Source of the DNA: Schistocephalus solidus
Taxonomy: Eukaryota; Platyhelminthes; Cestoda; Diphyllobothriidea; Diphyllobothriidae
NCBI GenBank assembly: GCA_017591395.1
Contig: WEDG01001083.1
Location: forward strand, 112,880 to 176,879
Length of the DNA: 64,000 nucleotides
Direction of reading: 5' to 3'
The notes beneath the pieces were generated by a model. It made no database searches. It saw only the letters and a list, made by a program, of their open reading frames with translations, and was not told the origin of the DNA. Below, in pieces: positions 50,921 to 63,629 of the stretch (the stretch's first letter is position 1; each line of letters opens with the position of its first letter). The position numbers and the translations under genes were made by a program.

Positions 50921-52555
50921 AACTGACGACTTTCAATGCAGGAATATCTCCAGCCGGCTGTCAACTTTAGTTCATTCTTTCACTTTATATGTATCGCACC
51001 ACTTCACATTTGACAAAAATGTTTCCGTAAGCCTTACTTATGTGTTTATTTTACTATGGCTGCATATGATTCAATATATAACTTCGATTCTATATAAATA
51101 ATGCCAATAAGGGCTATGCCCATAACCCTCAAATACATAGAACATACATATACTTGTCTATTGAAGTCGTTCCAACCTCTATTCAATATATTTTAAAATG
51201 CAGGAAGGATTAAAAGCATGCAATACAGCTGGCTTCACACCATTCTACTGCATTTTACCCAAAAATATGTAAAGTTTCAAATCTTTAGGCAGAAGGAGGC
51301 ATTATTCATCGTAGTAGGAACCATTCTATACTACATGATACAGCTTTCGTTACAAACCCGGTCAAACAATGTGGGCTCTTCGGTCATACTATAGAGGATA
51401 AACTTCCAGCTTCCCGAAAGAATAAACGAATGCATAATAGACAGTGTTGAGGATCCTGACCTCACGCCACAGATTTTCAAGGAAAAAGCACAGCACCCAG
51501 TTTTTTTAATCGCTTTTGTAGACTTTGCTCGCAGTATTTTCACTCATGGAAGTCATTCAGTAAAAAACCTATCGCTACAATACTGCCCACAGTGTTAAGC
51601 GAATCTCCCATAACACCCTAGGTCTGATGGCCTTTTAATAATCCCTTCTGACAAGGCTCCTGTGCTTCCGCTGACTACGTTTTTTATGACGGAAGTTAGA
51701 TTAATTGCAGTTTTTATCTGCTCTATCTTGTTCCACCCTGGGGACTGTAACTTATGAAGAAGAAAAACATTTTATAAAACAGAGAATATTCCAAGGTGAA
51801 AAATAACTGTCCTTATTGCTTTACTGTCAAGTGCCTTTACTAGTAAATATCCGTTGAATGCCTTCACCCAGAGCACCCTTTGGTTACTCAAAAGGTGGCC
51901 AGGTTCATCCACATTTTGGCCGAATTCTTCCTTGACTTTGGAAAAACGAAAATGCCGCGACTATTGTGACCATCATACGGACTGTCGGACCTTCTGGAGA
52001 GAGCATCTGGTCCTCTCCTAGAGCAAACCTTCCTGTACCTGAAAATATATTTAATTTGGTAGAGGATGAGTGACCAAAAAATCGTACTTGCTAGTATCCG
52101 TTTGCGTTATCATTGCTATCTGGGGGCACACGGGCGTCCTTTTCTCTTTGCCCAGCTGTCCACTTGGCTGGTACAATTCCAGACAAAACAACATAATTAA
52201 ACTCTGCCATTCCTGATTACTCTTTTGAAATATGGGTCTATCGCACTCCCATTTAGGTCAGGGAGCATCTACGAATGTGTATCCCAAACGTGCATGACGT
52301 TCTCTTAATCTGACCCTGAAGGACAACCCGTGAAAGTCCTTTCTCCTCACGCATGCCCTCTGATAAAATGAGGGAATTTTGTCTTTTGATTTCGCTATAG
52401 CAACGATCAACCCTGGAGAGCGTTCAAAGTCTTAGTTAAAAACTACATTTGTGAAGTTTCATTAATTGTTTTGCTACCAGACGGAATTAAACGTTAATTT
52501 ATAATATCTACATGGCTTTCGGGTGCGCGAAATGCTAGGTAAGTATAATTCTATA
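50921..52555. other. Nothing recognised
   Basis: No gene, RNA or known repeat was supported. Only short open frames without motifs. Confidence 0.45.
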
Positions 52556-52584
52556 TTATACAAAAAGCACGCTAAGTGTGCAAC

Positions 52585-52765
52585 CGGCAAGACGCAGACA
52601 GCTGTTTCGCGGTCGTTGCCGATCATCTTTATGCTATATGCCTACTGCAGTTGGGGTGTTTCCAGAATTCAGGCCGCTGTTTTTTCTGTTTACATCTAAC
52701 TTCATAAGTCCTGTAGCTTACTGATGAGCGCTTACGACCGTGAAATAGCTGTCTGCGTCTAACGT
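52585..52765. mobile_element. Small fold-back element
   Basis: AGACGCAGACAGCTGTTTCG, then CGGTCG (about 52592-52616) is mirrored by CGACCGTGAAATAGCTGTCT then GCGTCT (52737-52762) with two mismatches. It encloses about 120 bp without coding sequence. Confidence 0.6.
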
Positions 52766-53574
52766 GTTGAAAGATTAGCATGCTGTTTGTGTATTATATG
52801 TGGCATGTGTCCTATGACCCAACGTTCGATGTCGTCAGTTGCAAGCTGACGGGCAGACAGAATGACATCAAGCGGGATCCTGACTGCAACAGTGACTGTT
52901 TCGTACTTACTTGACATATATAATTCTATATTGACAATTTGCGCAGTAGCTCAGTCAGGTGAAAATACGAAATTTACACGGCTCAGAATCGTTTAGTGCT
53001 TAAAATGGACAAACAGCTGTCCTTTGACTTCTTGCAGGGGGCTAGAATCACATGCACGTGCCGCTTTTGAGTTAGTCAGCATTTCCAATCTAAGATCATA
53101 TCTTGCGGGCGACTTTATTGTCTGATGACGGTCTCCTCACCCTCGAGCGAATACTCCTTTATTGCTTTGTGACTCCGAAGGTGAGAATCTCAAGCCGAAA
53201 AAAAGAGGGGCTATTGTCGTGAAACCCTGCTGAATATCCGCTTTTACTTCTTCTTAGTTGGCCTACTACCTTTTTGACAGTACCAGCATGACAGGCACTT
53301 TTTGGTACAGTTCAATCTCAAATTTACTGGGCGGAATGGCAGTCGATTTAGGTAGACTGACGCCCATGCACGAAGAATAAATGACATTTGAAATGCTCTG
53401 GGAATAGATCCGCAAGCATTTGCTGGTTATTGAACCGTTTTGACTGACCAATTTCGCTAACTCTAGAATTCAAAGGTTGCAATAATCCGATCCAACTGGT
53501 GACACGTACATAAACGGCCGATACAAGCGAAAATGCGAGTCACAGGTAGTAAGTGAGAAGAATTAGATGCGATC

Positions 53575-53660
53575 GCTGGGACAAGAGCTTTATTCACCAG
53601 ACATTTCAGATTCCAACTTGAACTCACATCATCAGAGACAGTATGAGGGTATGGATATAC
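53575..53660 (+). repeat. Family T arm
   Basis: GCTGGGACAAGAGCTTTATT, CACCAGACATTTCAGATTCC and CATCATCAGAGACAG match the arms of the fold-back element at 30.5 kb. Confidence 0.55.
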
Positions 53661-55140
53661 ATGTTCATGGGTTGCGCTTGCAGTAGAGATGCCGTCGCTA
53701 TGCTAGTGAACGCCTACGGCAATTAACGGCTCCCGCTTCAGCGATGACAAATGCGCTCTGGTGCGTCAATTGTTTGATGGTCGGTATGCGGGTAGCGGGT
53801 AACGAAAGTTAACAAGACAAAGTAATCTGGGCTTTCAACATTAGTTCCAAACAAATCCTATGCAATAATGCCATGCTTCAAAAAGTGATTTACAGATATC
53901 GTTCAGACGTTGCAGACGAGCAATTCGTAAAAGGTGAGGGATTGTACTGGTATCAGAAAAATAAAACCGCTCCTGGATGCACGCTTAAAAAATAATAGGC
54001 ATGGTTGGTTAATAAGTACGAATTCCAGCACATTAACGGCTAACTCTAACGTATTATCACGGCTAATTTTTTTCCAATTACGTAGTAATTCGTCTCATCC
54101 TTCTACGCAAAATTCTGCCACATTCATTCCGACTCTGCGTTAATCACGCCAATTTGGTTGGGTGACGGCGTTTAATTAGCCTCATCCCTCCTACTGAATG
54201 GCGCAGCAAGACTTGAAGGCTATAATTTATGAACCGTTTATTTCAGCGCCCATTGGAACACATTTCCTATCGCTATGACTTTCAGAGTTTATTTTTATCT
54301 GTATAAGACTCGCTAACACTCATATCTGCCCCAGCAATGATCCATGCGGTAGAGCGTTGAACCAACCATCAAAATACTCAGCTAATACACTTAAAATTGC
54401 AGTCATCGTTTTCAGAACACATTGACATAAATATTTTTTCTCACATGTTTATTTTTAGTTACATATTTGTTTGCTCTCAAAGGGCATTTAAAAAATAAAA
54501 TTATGAACATGAACACAAAGAAACCTTTCGTCAAAATCTGCAGTGCAGCGATGCATGGTTCTTAAGTAATTGATGACAGTTGGAGGGCATATCTACGAAG
54601 TTAGAAGTCATTTTCTACAAATCGATTTTTCGAGCTATTTCAATATGAAAAGCCAGTAAAATCATGAAAAATCGATTTTTTGCATTGCCAGCAGCCTATG
54701 ACTGCTCCTTGGATCCCACGTGGAGGTTAGTCTTACAATGAACGCACATCCCCTGCGCAGACAGAGCAAAGCTGCTTCGGTCAAGATGGAAGTGTTCTGC
54801 CGATACGACCCAAAATACGAGTCCCAGGAAGCAATTGAAAAGTTGGAACCCGAAACGCCAGGCGAATAAGGCCGTTGTCCCAGCGATCGAATCTACTTCT
54901 TCTCAAAGAAAGTGTTCTGTCAGGCCCATTTTTCGAGAGGTTCTCGCTACTTTTTTCTTAAGCCTCGGCAGCATTTCCTGGCAGTGTGCTTCACTCTACC
55001 AGGATGTTAAGAGCAATTTTTGCCGTGTCTAAAAGGCGATCAAAACTAATATTTTGAATAATTATAAAGGAGATATCAGTGGGCGGGAGTGGCAAAATCC
55101 TTACTCATACTTATTGAAACGAGGAAATTTTTGGTACTCT
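53661..55140. other. Nothing recognised
   Basis: No supported gene or repeat. A few short open frames without motifs. Confidence 0.4.
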
Positions 55141-55149
55141 CAAGACCTC

Positions 55150-55610
55150 CCGAAAAAGGAAGTCAAGTATCACAGCTGGAGGGTTTTTGAATCCGCGCGC
55201 TCCAAGTGGAGATAAAATTGTGGGCTTACGGGGTTTTCAACTTGTCACGCTGGATAGACGTCTGAATTTAACCTTCGACCTCCGAAATGATACTGTCAAC
55301 AGCGTGTTCAGCATATCCAGTTACTAGGACCGTATGACTTTAACTGACGTTTGGTTACCTGCCACGAAAAGGACAAATCATTAAGTGGGATTCCCAGCTT
55401 ATTCGTTGTTGGTGTATGGGTTTTTCGGACTGCTTTGCTCCCATGCCACACATAGGGGAGCTGTGGATATCATCAGACACGATGGTTGACCTGTCGCATA
55501 GCCACCCACTCTTATAAATTACCCCTTCGTCACCAGTCATTGAACCCTATTATGCCTCGACAACAGACTAGGAATAAGCGGTAAGGCCTTTCGGACGCAG
55601 GCAGCCTAAA
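55150..55610 (-). pseudogene. Possible mariner-type transposase remnant
   Basis: On the minus strand LLSRHNRVQ, then MTGDEGVIYKS, then NSDVYPA resemble the order RH-x-FL, TGDEKWxxY and NSxxY of mariner transposases. Stops separate them and the catalytic region after NSDVY is not readable. A weak call based on short motifs. Confidence 0.4.
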
Positions 55611-55949
55611 AGAAGACACTGCATGTTTTTTGCTCTTGGTGGCCTTGAGAAGCCAACTACAACGCACACTGTGGGGAGGGGGTACACATCTGCACAAAAC
55701 CTAAAAGGATGCAGTTTCTGGATGGAGGCGTGTTTCTTCTCCTCTTGTTTTCATTAATAACAGGAGGTGGGTTCATGCACAGTTCCCTAGTTCTTTGCGT
55801 TAGTCACTCCAGCGCACACACGTATCGTAAAACTACAACAAGAGGCAGGCACTTGAGACCTCTCTCTCTCATCTAAGCGCAGCTGCAGGCACGCACGGTA
55901 GATCGGTGTTGCTGGGACGGGGATAGCGTGGCTGCGCCCGCATGGGGCC

Positions 55950-56138
55950 ACCAGGCCAGGTCGACCTCAAAGGCCAGACACTTTTTCGCGGTCAGTAAAG
56001 GACTGTTGTTTTTGACCTTCACTCGGCCCTCCCTCTCCGTCGTGCGCGCAACTCCTGCAGCATGCCTTCCGCAGCGTCGAATCTGATCCTTCAGCGTCTG
56101 GATGGCGTCCCTTCAGTTGCTGAACTTCGCAGATAAGA
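55950..56138 (-). pseudogene. Tektin last exon, several frame changes
   Basis: The acceptor CTGCCTTCTGCCTTCAG precedes 56138, and the first codon joins the previous exon in phase (H, then LICEVQQLKG). After that the tektin sequence hops frame: AIQTLKDQIR, then DAAEGMLQELRA, then VKVKNNS, then DREK or KKCLAF. At least three single-base changes are needed. It may be sequence error or a decayed exon. Confidence 0.65.
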
Positions 56139-59100
56139 CTGAAGGCAGAAGGCAGTGATCAGGCTCAAAACCTCGCTCTGAGAAGTGTTTTCGTTACGCC
56201 TCGGGCAGGGCACTGTCTTGCTCAACTTGCTGGCGCCTAACAACGACCGTCAAAACGGAAATTATTGCTATCATGTGGAGACCGAGAGGTTTGTGGAAAA
56301 TTGATAGCATGCGTTCAGGAGTGATTTTGAGAAAAATGGGGTTGTTGGAAGGGTCACATTGTATGAGCTGATGCCTGCAACGAGACACTGTCTGCCGTCA
56401 TGCCGAGCTGTGAAGATCAACTAAAGCAATTCACTTAAAGTCTAATCCAATAACACAAAACTGCTATCCGGTTTCACGAATAAAAACCATCCTCCCTTCC
56501 AATCCCAGTGATTGTGGTCTATCCCTCCTCCTTGTCTCTCAGCCGCATCCTCATGTTCGTTTTCAAAATGCGTGAGTAGAATCTAATCATTCCGTGAGCC
56601 TCGCTCGCAAAACAGTTGATGAAGGCGAAAGGAATTGACGTCTCTGCATGGCTTCAGTGTCGTATCGCATACAGGGCGTTAAAAAGGCGTTCCGTACATT
56701 TTGAAGACAACCCCTCAGCGCTTTGGTATGAGGGCTAGAAGTCAAAGTCTTGTCACCTATGAGGCCGGGATGTTACGGTAGTATATAAAGAAATCAGATT
56801 GAGGATAGTGCGTACAACGGTACACTGAAAGCTGTTGCCGATAGCCGCCACTGCGATATCTGACGTCTTTGTCTAAGGTCCGCTACCTAAGGCCATTTTC
56901 ATTGTCACAGTTATTTGTTCCAGGCTCGCTGGCCTGTGCAGCCACTTGACTGACTTCAGCTTGGAGACACGCACACACCTGCGCCCAGCCAATCGCGGCT
57001 GTCCAAGCGTCACTTGAGCATGCATCTCTGCGGCCACTAGACACACCCTTCGGGTAGTGCAACACACACACCAATTGGGCAACCTATTAAACCATATGCA
57101 ACTGCTGGCACACTCTCAGGCATGATTGGACGCAGTCCAAACTAGCCCTGGCCTCGACATTGGCCACTGCTGCCCGAGTCAGTGACTCAGGGTTCATGTG
57201 CAAATTCATTTCCCCATTTTTGTGTCTTCTGTCTTTTTCAAACAACATGCGCATTAGGCCCGATGACCGTAGGGGTTGGGGGTAAAAGAAAACACAACTT
57301 TGGCGCGAAAAGGTATTTACATAGCCTACCCACGTTTATATTTCCTTTGGGCTCTTTTCTGCTCCGACAAACTTCAGCATCTTCTGATGAGTATAGAGAT
57401 GCAAAGGTTGCTGATCATTGATCGCAACTTTAAAGCTGATCTTTAAATGACGAGATCGGTCAAGAAGACCATGGCATCCCTTCTCTATACTAACTTCCCA
57501 TAGCGTGCAGCAAGGCCCCTATGCAGACGGGACAGTCTAGCTGCTGATTCATCACCCACGTAGACAAACCTCGCAGTAATTTCATTAATCCTCCTTGGAG
57601 ATGACTGCACATGACTTTTTAAACAGTGTGGGAAAAAATCACTAACTGTAGCATTGCCGGATCCCTGCAGTTTTCCATTCCCGGACGTCTCAGTCTCGTG
57701 TTCAGGCGAGTGGTTGCGGTTTTAAGGTGATTCTCCTTGTCGATGACCGACTTCTTTAAATCCTCAATTTCCTTTTCGGTGTCTGCAATGGCTTGCAGCG
57801 TCTAAAATATAGGGAAGAGAGGACATACTTTAGACATTTTTTACCAACCTCCATTGTCACTTTCCTAAAGAGACAGAAGAAGTAAGCATATGCGAAGAAT
57901 GTCCTTTACCACCCAACCAGAGGGCAATCGAAAAAATCCGAAGTCCGTACGGCAAGGGTTACGGTAGTCAGGGTTTGTGCATCTGCAGTCTCCAAGCCCA
58001 CCGTCACTTTACTCGATAGATCAGCCGTCGCATGCAATGCCTGACCTATGGGGCAAACGCAACACCAATGACATGGACGTGAGTACCAGAAAGCAGACTG
58101 GTTTTGCACCTCCCACACCCTCTTTCTCGTATCCACCTAATTCCGATAGCAAGACAGTGTCAGGAAGACCGAAGCTGGAATGACGAAGCTAAACAGCCCG
58201 CCCACGCGTGCGGTTCTCATCTCACATGGCTAATTACCGTCGTCGGTCGGTCATGTTAGAACCTGCCTCTTTGATGTCCTACCTACCTCGAAAGTAACTT
58301 GATCGTCGCTGAACTAACGCTTTACCATACAGCCACTAGTTGGTACCCTGTCGATTCACCTATGGACTATGCAAAGTAACCTTAGAGAGACTTTCGTATA
58401 ATTTCCTCTGTATGTTTTAGCGTTTATTTTTTACCCGAAAACGAACAGGTTATACAAATCTACTGGTTGCAGGACAAATCACAATTTTGTCCGAAAAATG
58501 AATAGATTGGCAGTGGCATTTGCCGTCCCAAGTGAATCACGTACTTTGCTCTCGCGTCCTGTTGAAGTCACGTAAAGGCCTAGACTTGGCTAAAGAAGGG
58601 GCTCCAAGGGAAGTAATGCAGACCCTAATCTCATGCATGAATATCACTCGCAATTACATCCAGCAGAGCGTCAGAACGAATCACAACTAGTGGAGCATTC
58701 AGAGGTAGAAGATGCGATAGTCGGTATAAGTTTATTGGCCTGGCGTTTCGGATTCCCTCTCGAATCCATCATCAGGTAGATAAGAGTGATAGAGGAACAA
58801 GGTTCGCAGTATTTATAGTACATAGTGGCCATGCGATCACATGCGAACTACATTCAGAGCATTCGGATTATACGTCAATAACGCTGAATCAAGCTGCAAT
58901 TCTTGCCGACTTTTAAGCATTGCTGGCTATTGGCCACGAGTGAGCCAACCATTCTCATTTCAAACTTTGCGCGATAGATCTAGCAATGCTCCTCTATAAT
59001 TATAACAATTTGACCGTCACATGCGACGATATCCACCATCTGCCCACAACATCGTAGTCACAGAAAAATGTGACGTACCCCTAAAGAGATAAGAATGAGG

Positions 59101-60913
59101 CAGACTTGTACAGCATCCATGGCTCGATTCATGATTCACTCGTAATTACTGACCATACCAACTGCAATACTAACGCGAATGAGAATAAACTCGCTTGCGT
59201 GAAACCACGCACGTGGACGAAGGCTTACCCGGCTGCAAAACACAATTATTCGCCAATAAAATTAATCAAAGCACTGAGCTCTCAACCCCAAACCCGATGC
59301 CCAGCCGATATGGGCAGGCTCACCTTTCCAAGGCTGGCCTGGAGTTGATTTCTAGCATCAGTAACTTCGCGAATACGTTGAGCCAAGGCTGCATTGACGG
59401 CGTTCCACTTGTCAGCCAGGGCCTTGGAGGCGTGTGCAACGCCCTTGGCAATACGTTCACGCATCTTTCGGCTCGCAGTGCGTTCAGCCTGGCTCCTTCG
59501 AATCTTGTCAGCGACCTCTGCGTTCCATGTTTCGGGCACTGACTGACTGAAAATGGGACAATAAATGTTTAGCCTCATTAAATCTGAGACGGCATTAAAC
59601 AAAAACTCCTGGTCTTTATTGCTGACGGCTGCTGAAATCTGCCTAACATTAAATTTATTCTGTAAAAAAGCCGAGCAAGGGCCCTTGGAGGTATGTTATA
59701 CGTGCTGACATATGTATTTACACATCATATAGCAAACGTTTTTAGGACGGTCCTAGATGAATTTAGAAGTGCAAATGATAATAAAACGAACACTGGGTTA
59801 GTCATTTCTGATGTATTTAGCGTTCTTATGTTCTAGAAAGTTTGCTGAATCAGCTTATGAGGTAGTGACTGGAGCAGATGTACTGCACCTTATTGACTCT
59901 GTCTTGACACAGGACCCGGGTCTAGGAGTATAAGAGAGAGTAAGGTAGATGCATCGAAAGTCACTGTCTCTGCACCACCGTGTGGTCGAGCATACGGTGG
60001 TCATCCTTGTCGAAACTACGACGGTCGAAATGTCAGGATATATGTTTCTTAGCGGAACCTCCATAACCGCGGGGCATTCGAAGACTAAGACGCTCCCAAG
60101 CGTTCATGGCAGGATTCACGATTGGGAGTCCATTGACTGTTTGATGCAGGTCATGATTTACGAAGCCTCGAAAGTCAAATGGGGTTGCAATTCAGACCTT
60201 CTCGGGCGTAAAAATTTGGAGATTTGAACAGACAACTTGCTATAGGCTGTAATCTTTTTTGAAGTTAACTATTCTCGCAGTGAATGGAGCCATTTTTGCT
60301 GAAATTTTGAAATGATCCCTACAAGTAAAGCATACTCCTCTCTCCCTCCCTCTCCATCTCTCCCTCTCTCTATCTCTCTCTCTTCCCCTAATGTGCGTGA
60401 GAAAAACCTCAAGCAGTCACAAAATGTGTGCAATAAAAATTGTTACTCACTAAAAGTGCGCGCTATAAATTGTTTCTTATTATTTTAAGGGTTTAGTCGG
60501 AGGGTGACCGGGGCGGGGGTAAGGGCATCTTTCAGAATGTGCACTGACATGTACCTGATCATTGGTACCAACTTTTCGTTCACCATGCCCTTGCACTGCC
60601 CAATGACAATTAGGGCCGATCGAACCCTAGCATTCATCGATCTGACTCTAAGGTACAATGCCAGAACTCAAGACGACGGGTCGAAGATGTGCTCAAGTGT
60701 GCGACAGACACATATTTCTATTAATCTGCTTACAGAAAAAACCATGCGCAGGACAACCATTTAACTCACGTTTGATCAATGCACTCTACACCATCGTAGT
60801 AATGGACGCCGGCAGAACTGTTCTTTAGCGAATGCGCAGCTTCGTCTAACTGCAGGTTCATGAATTTGTTTGCCTTGTCCATTTCGAGTTCATGAAGAGC
60901 GGCGCGGTTGAGC
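55950..60913 (-). CDS. Tektin family gene, partial (5' exons outside window; last exon broken)
   Basis: Tektins are coiled-coil filament proteins of axonemal microtubules in cilia and flagella. Minus-strand exons: 60913-60770, 59546-59324, 57801-57647, and a last exon from 56138 to about 55950. Motifs in order: NRAALHELEMDKANKFMNLQ, HSLKNSSAGVHYYDGVECID, SVPETWNAEVADKIRRSQAE, RTASRKMRER, WNAVNAALAQRIREVTDARN, DKENHLKTATTRLNTRLRRP, and GMENCRDP in place of the family nonapeptide RPNVELCRD. The three junctions agree in phase. The last exon carries LICEVQQLKG, AIQTLKDQIR, EGMLQELRA and VKVKNNS in different frames. The LRNTS-like/GVE-D/SVPETW pattern fits the tektin-3/4/5 side of the family; the subtype is not decided. 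The N-terminal exons would lie beyond 60913, perhaps outside the window. Confidence 0.85.
56140..57640 (-). other. Tektin intron, nothing else recognised
   Basis: No repeat family or other gene was identified in this stretch. Confidence 0.45.
57647..57801 (-). CDS. Tektin exon with degenerate nonapeptide
   Basis: Acceptor CCCTATATTTTAG, donor GTTAGT. It reads TLQAIADTEKEIEDLKKSVI, DKENHLKTATTRLNTRLRRP and GMENCRDPAML, ending in phase 2 (CA). The usual RPNVELCRD reads RPGMENCRD. Confidence 0.82.
57802..59323 (-). other. Tektin intron with a family T arm
   Basis: At 58725-58830 it carries GGTATAAGTTTATTGGCCTG, GCGTTTCGGATTCCCTCTCG and AATCCATCATCAGG, one arm of the fold-back family. A decayed family A remnant lies at about 58985-59060. 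Confidence 0.5.
59324..59546 (-). CDS. Tektin exon (coil 1-2)
   Basis: Acceptor CCCATTTTCAG, donor GTGAGC. T completes threonine; then QSVPETWNAEVADKIRRSQA, ERTASRKMRERIAKGVAHAS, KALADKWNAVNAALAQRIRE and VTDARNQLQASLGK. Phase 0 end. This is the clearest tektin exon. Confidence 0.88.
59855..60045 (+). repeat. Solo family A 3'-region repeat
   Basis: It contains TTGACTCTGTCTTGACACAG, AGAGAGTAAGGTAGATGCAT, GAGCATACGGTGGTCATCC and CGACGGTCGAAATGTCAG. It lies in a tektin intron, opposite to the gene. Confidence 0.6.
60338..60388. repeat. CT-rich low-complexity tract
   Basis: CTCTC/CCTCC repeats of about 50 bp. Confidence 0.8.
60770..60913 (-). CDS. Tektin exon (coil 1)
   Basis: Acceptor TTTTTTGCCTCGTACAG, donor GTGAGT. 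It reads LNRAALHELEMDKANKFMNL, then QLDEAAHSLKNSSAG and VHYYDGVECIDQ, ending in phase 2 (AC). Confidence 0.85.
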
Positions 60914-61137
60914 CTGTACGAGGCAAAAAATGCAAATAAATTTATACCTTGATTACCTTGGATTCTTAAAATTAAGGTTTCCAGACCGGTCTTTTCCACC
61001 TTTGTTTTACAAACTGTGACGCAGGCCATTGCTAACAGACGTCGACAAACTGCATTATCGACAGACAAAAAGAGCGGAAGCAACCTATGCAAGCAGAGTG
61101 TGGTGTGGTTTTTCATTCGTTTTTGCTTCAATTATCA

Positions 61138-61166
61138 GTATATATATATATATATATATATATATT
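61138..61166. repeat. (TA)n microsatellite at the array border
   Basis: A pure TATA run that stands directly against the first, truncated unit of the tRNA-like array. Confidence 0.9.
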
Positions 61167-62026
61167 CGAATCCCAGGTGTGCCACACTTGGGATTGGGTA
61201 TGACTGGCTGATGACGGCTAATAAGCCAGAAATGGCCATTCCGGTCTCCCTTGTCTTTTGTCGGTTCCACATTGTCAGCATATGCTACACGTCGCTATGC
61301 GACCGCCTGTGAGGGCTCTAGTCTGAGCTCCAGGGCACAACGGAACATGCATGTTCCTTAAGCAGATCGGTGAACCACGCACTATCATCATGTTCCCAAT
61401 CGGAACCGACAAAAAAACGAGCACTTGGCTCAATGGTAGAGCGTTCGACTCAATTACCAAAGGTCGCGGGTTCGAATCCCAGGTATGCAACACTTGGGAT
61501 TTTGTATGACGGCTGATGAAGGCTAATAAGCCAGAAATGGCCATTCCGGTCTCCCATTCTTTGTCGGATACACCTTATCAACATATGCTACACGTCGCTA
61601 TGCGACCGCCAGTGAGCGCTCTAGTCTGAGCTCAAGGGCACAACGGAACACACATGTTCCTTAAGCAGATGGGTTAACCAAACACTATCATCATATTTCC
61701 GATCGCAACCGACATAACAACGATCCCGTGGCTCAATGGTAGAGCGTTCGACTCAATTACAAAAGGTCGCGGGTTCGAATCCCAGGTGTGCCACACTTGG
61801 GATTGGGTATGACTGGCTGATGACGGCTTATAAGTCAGGAATGGCCATTCCGGTCTCCCTTGTCTTTGTCGGTTCCACCTTATCAACATATGCTACACGT
61901 CGCTATGCGACTGCCTGTGAGGGCTCTAGTTTGAGCTCCAGGGCACAGCAGAACATACATGTTCCTTTAGGAGATTGGTTAGCCAAACACTATCATCATA
62001 TTCCCGTTTGCAACCGACAAAACAAC

Positions 62027-62098
62027 GAGCCCGTGGCTCAATGGTAGAGCGTTCGACTGAATAACCAAAGGTCCTGGGTTCGAATCCCAGGTATGCAC
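62027..62098 (+). ncRNA. tRNA-like head with perfect T arm (unit 3; also unit 5 at 62638)
   Basis: Here the T arm is CTGGG-TTCGAAT-CCCAG, fully paired. The common units have GCGGG against CCCAG with two mismatches. Unit 5 shares the same change but has a damaged box A (AATAATAAAGC). Confidence 0.6.
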
Positions 62099-63556
62099 CA
62101 CTTGGGTTTGGGTATGACTGGCTGATGACGGCTAATAAGCCAGAAATGGCCATTCCGGTCTCCCTTGTCTTTGTCGGTTCCACCTTATCAACATATGCTA
62201 CACGTCGCTATGCGACCGCCTGTGAGGGCTCTAGTCTGAGCTCAGGGCACAACGGAACATACATGTTTCCTTAAGCAGATGGGTTAGCCACACACTATCA
62301 TCATATTCCCGATCGCAACCGACAAAACAACGAGCCCGTGGCTCAATGGTAGAGCGTTCGACTCAATTACAAAAGGTCGCGGGTTTCGAATCCCAGGTGT
62401 GCCACACTTGGGATTGGGTATGACTGGCTGATGACGGCTAATAAGCCAGAAATGGCCATTCCGGTCTCCCTTGTCTTTGTCGGTTCCACCTTATCAACAT
62501 ATGCTACACGTCGCTATGCGACTGCCTGTGAGGGCTCTAGTTTGAGCTCCAGGGCACAACAGAACATACATGTTCCTTTAGCAGATTGGTTAGCCACACA
62601 CTATCATCATATTCCCGATCGCAACCGACAAAACAACGAGCCCGTGGCTCAATAATAAAGCTTTCGACTGAATTACCAAAGGTCCTGGGTTCGAATCCCA
62701 GGTGTGCACCACTTGGGATTGGGTATGAATGGCTGATGACGGCTAATAAGCCAGAAATGGCCATTCCGGTCTCCCTTGTCTTTGTCGGTTCCACCTTATC
62801 AACATATGCTACACGTCGCTATGCGACCGCCTGTGAGGGCTCTAGTTTGAGCTCCAGGGCACAACGGAACATACATGTTCCTTAAGCAGATCGGTGAGCC
62901 CCACACTATCATCATATTCCCGATCGCAACCGACAAAAACAACGAGCCCGTGGCTCAATGGTAGAGCGTTCGACTCAAATACCAAAGGTCGCGGGTTCGA
63001 ATCCCAGGTGTGCCACACTTGGGATTGGGTATGACTGGCTGATGACGGCTAATAAGCCAGAAATGGCCATTCCGGTCTCCCTTGTCTTTGTCGGTTCCAC
63101 CTTATCAACATATGCTACACGTCGCTATGCGACCGCCTGTGAGGGCTCTAGTTTGAGCTCCAGGGCACAACAGAACATACATGTTCCTTTAAGCAGATTG
63201 GTTAGCCACACACTATCATCATATTCCCGATCGCAACCGACAAAACAACGAGCCCGTGGCTCAATGGTAGATCGTTCGACTCAAATTACCAAAGGTCGCG
63301 GGTTCGAATCCCAGGTGTGCCACACTTGGGATTGGGTATGACTGGCTGATGACGGCTAATAAGCCAGAAATGGCCATTCCGGTCTCCCTTGTCTGAGTCG
63401 GTTTCACCTTATTAACTTATGCTACACGCAGCTGTGCGACCGCCTGTGAGGGCTCTAGTATTAGCTCCAGGGCACAACGGAACATGCATGTTCCTTAAGC
63501 AGATCGGTTAGCCACACACTATCATCATATTACCGATCGCAACTGACCAAAACAAT

Positions 63557-63629
63557 GAGCCCGTGGCTCAGTGGTAGAGCGTTTAACTCAATTACCAAAG
63601 GTCGCGGGTTCGAATCCCAGGTGTGCCAC
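63557..63629 (+). ncRNA. tRNA-like head with the best box A (unit 8 of array)
   Basis: TGGCTCAGTGGTAGAGC and GGTTCGAATCC are good pol III A and B boxes, and D and T arms can be folded. The acceptor ends (GAGCCCG against GTGTGCC) do not pair, and the anticodon stem is poor. I therefore read it as tRNA-derived and not a working tRNA. The AAGGTCGCGGGTTCGA stretch resembles isoleucine tRNAs, but the ancestor is not settled. Confidence 0.6.
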
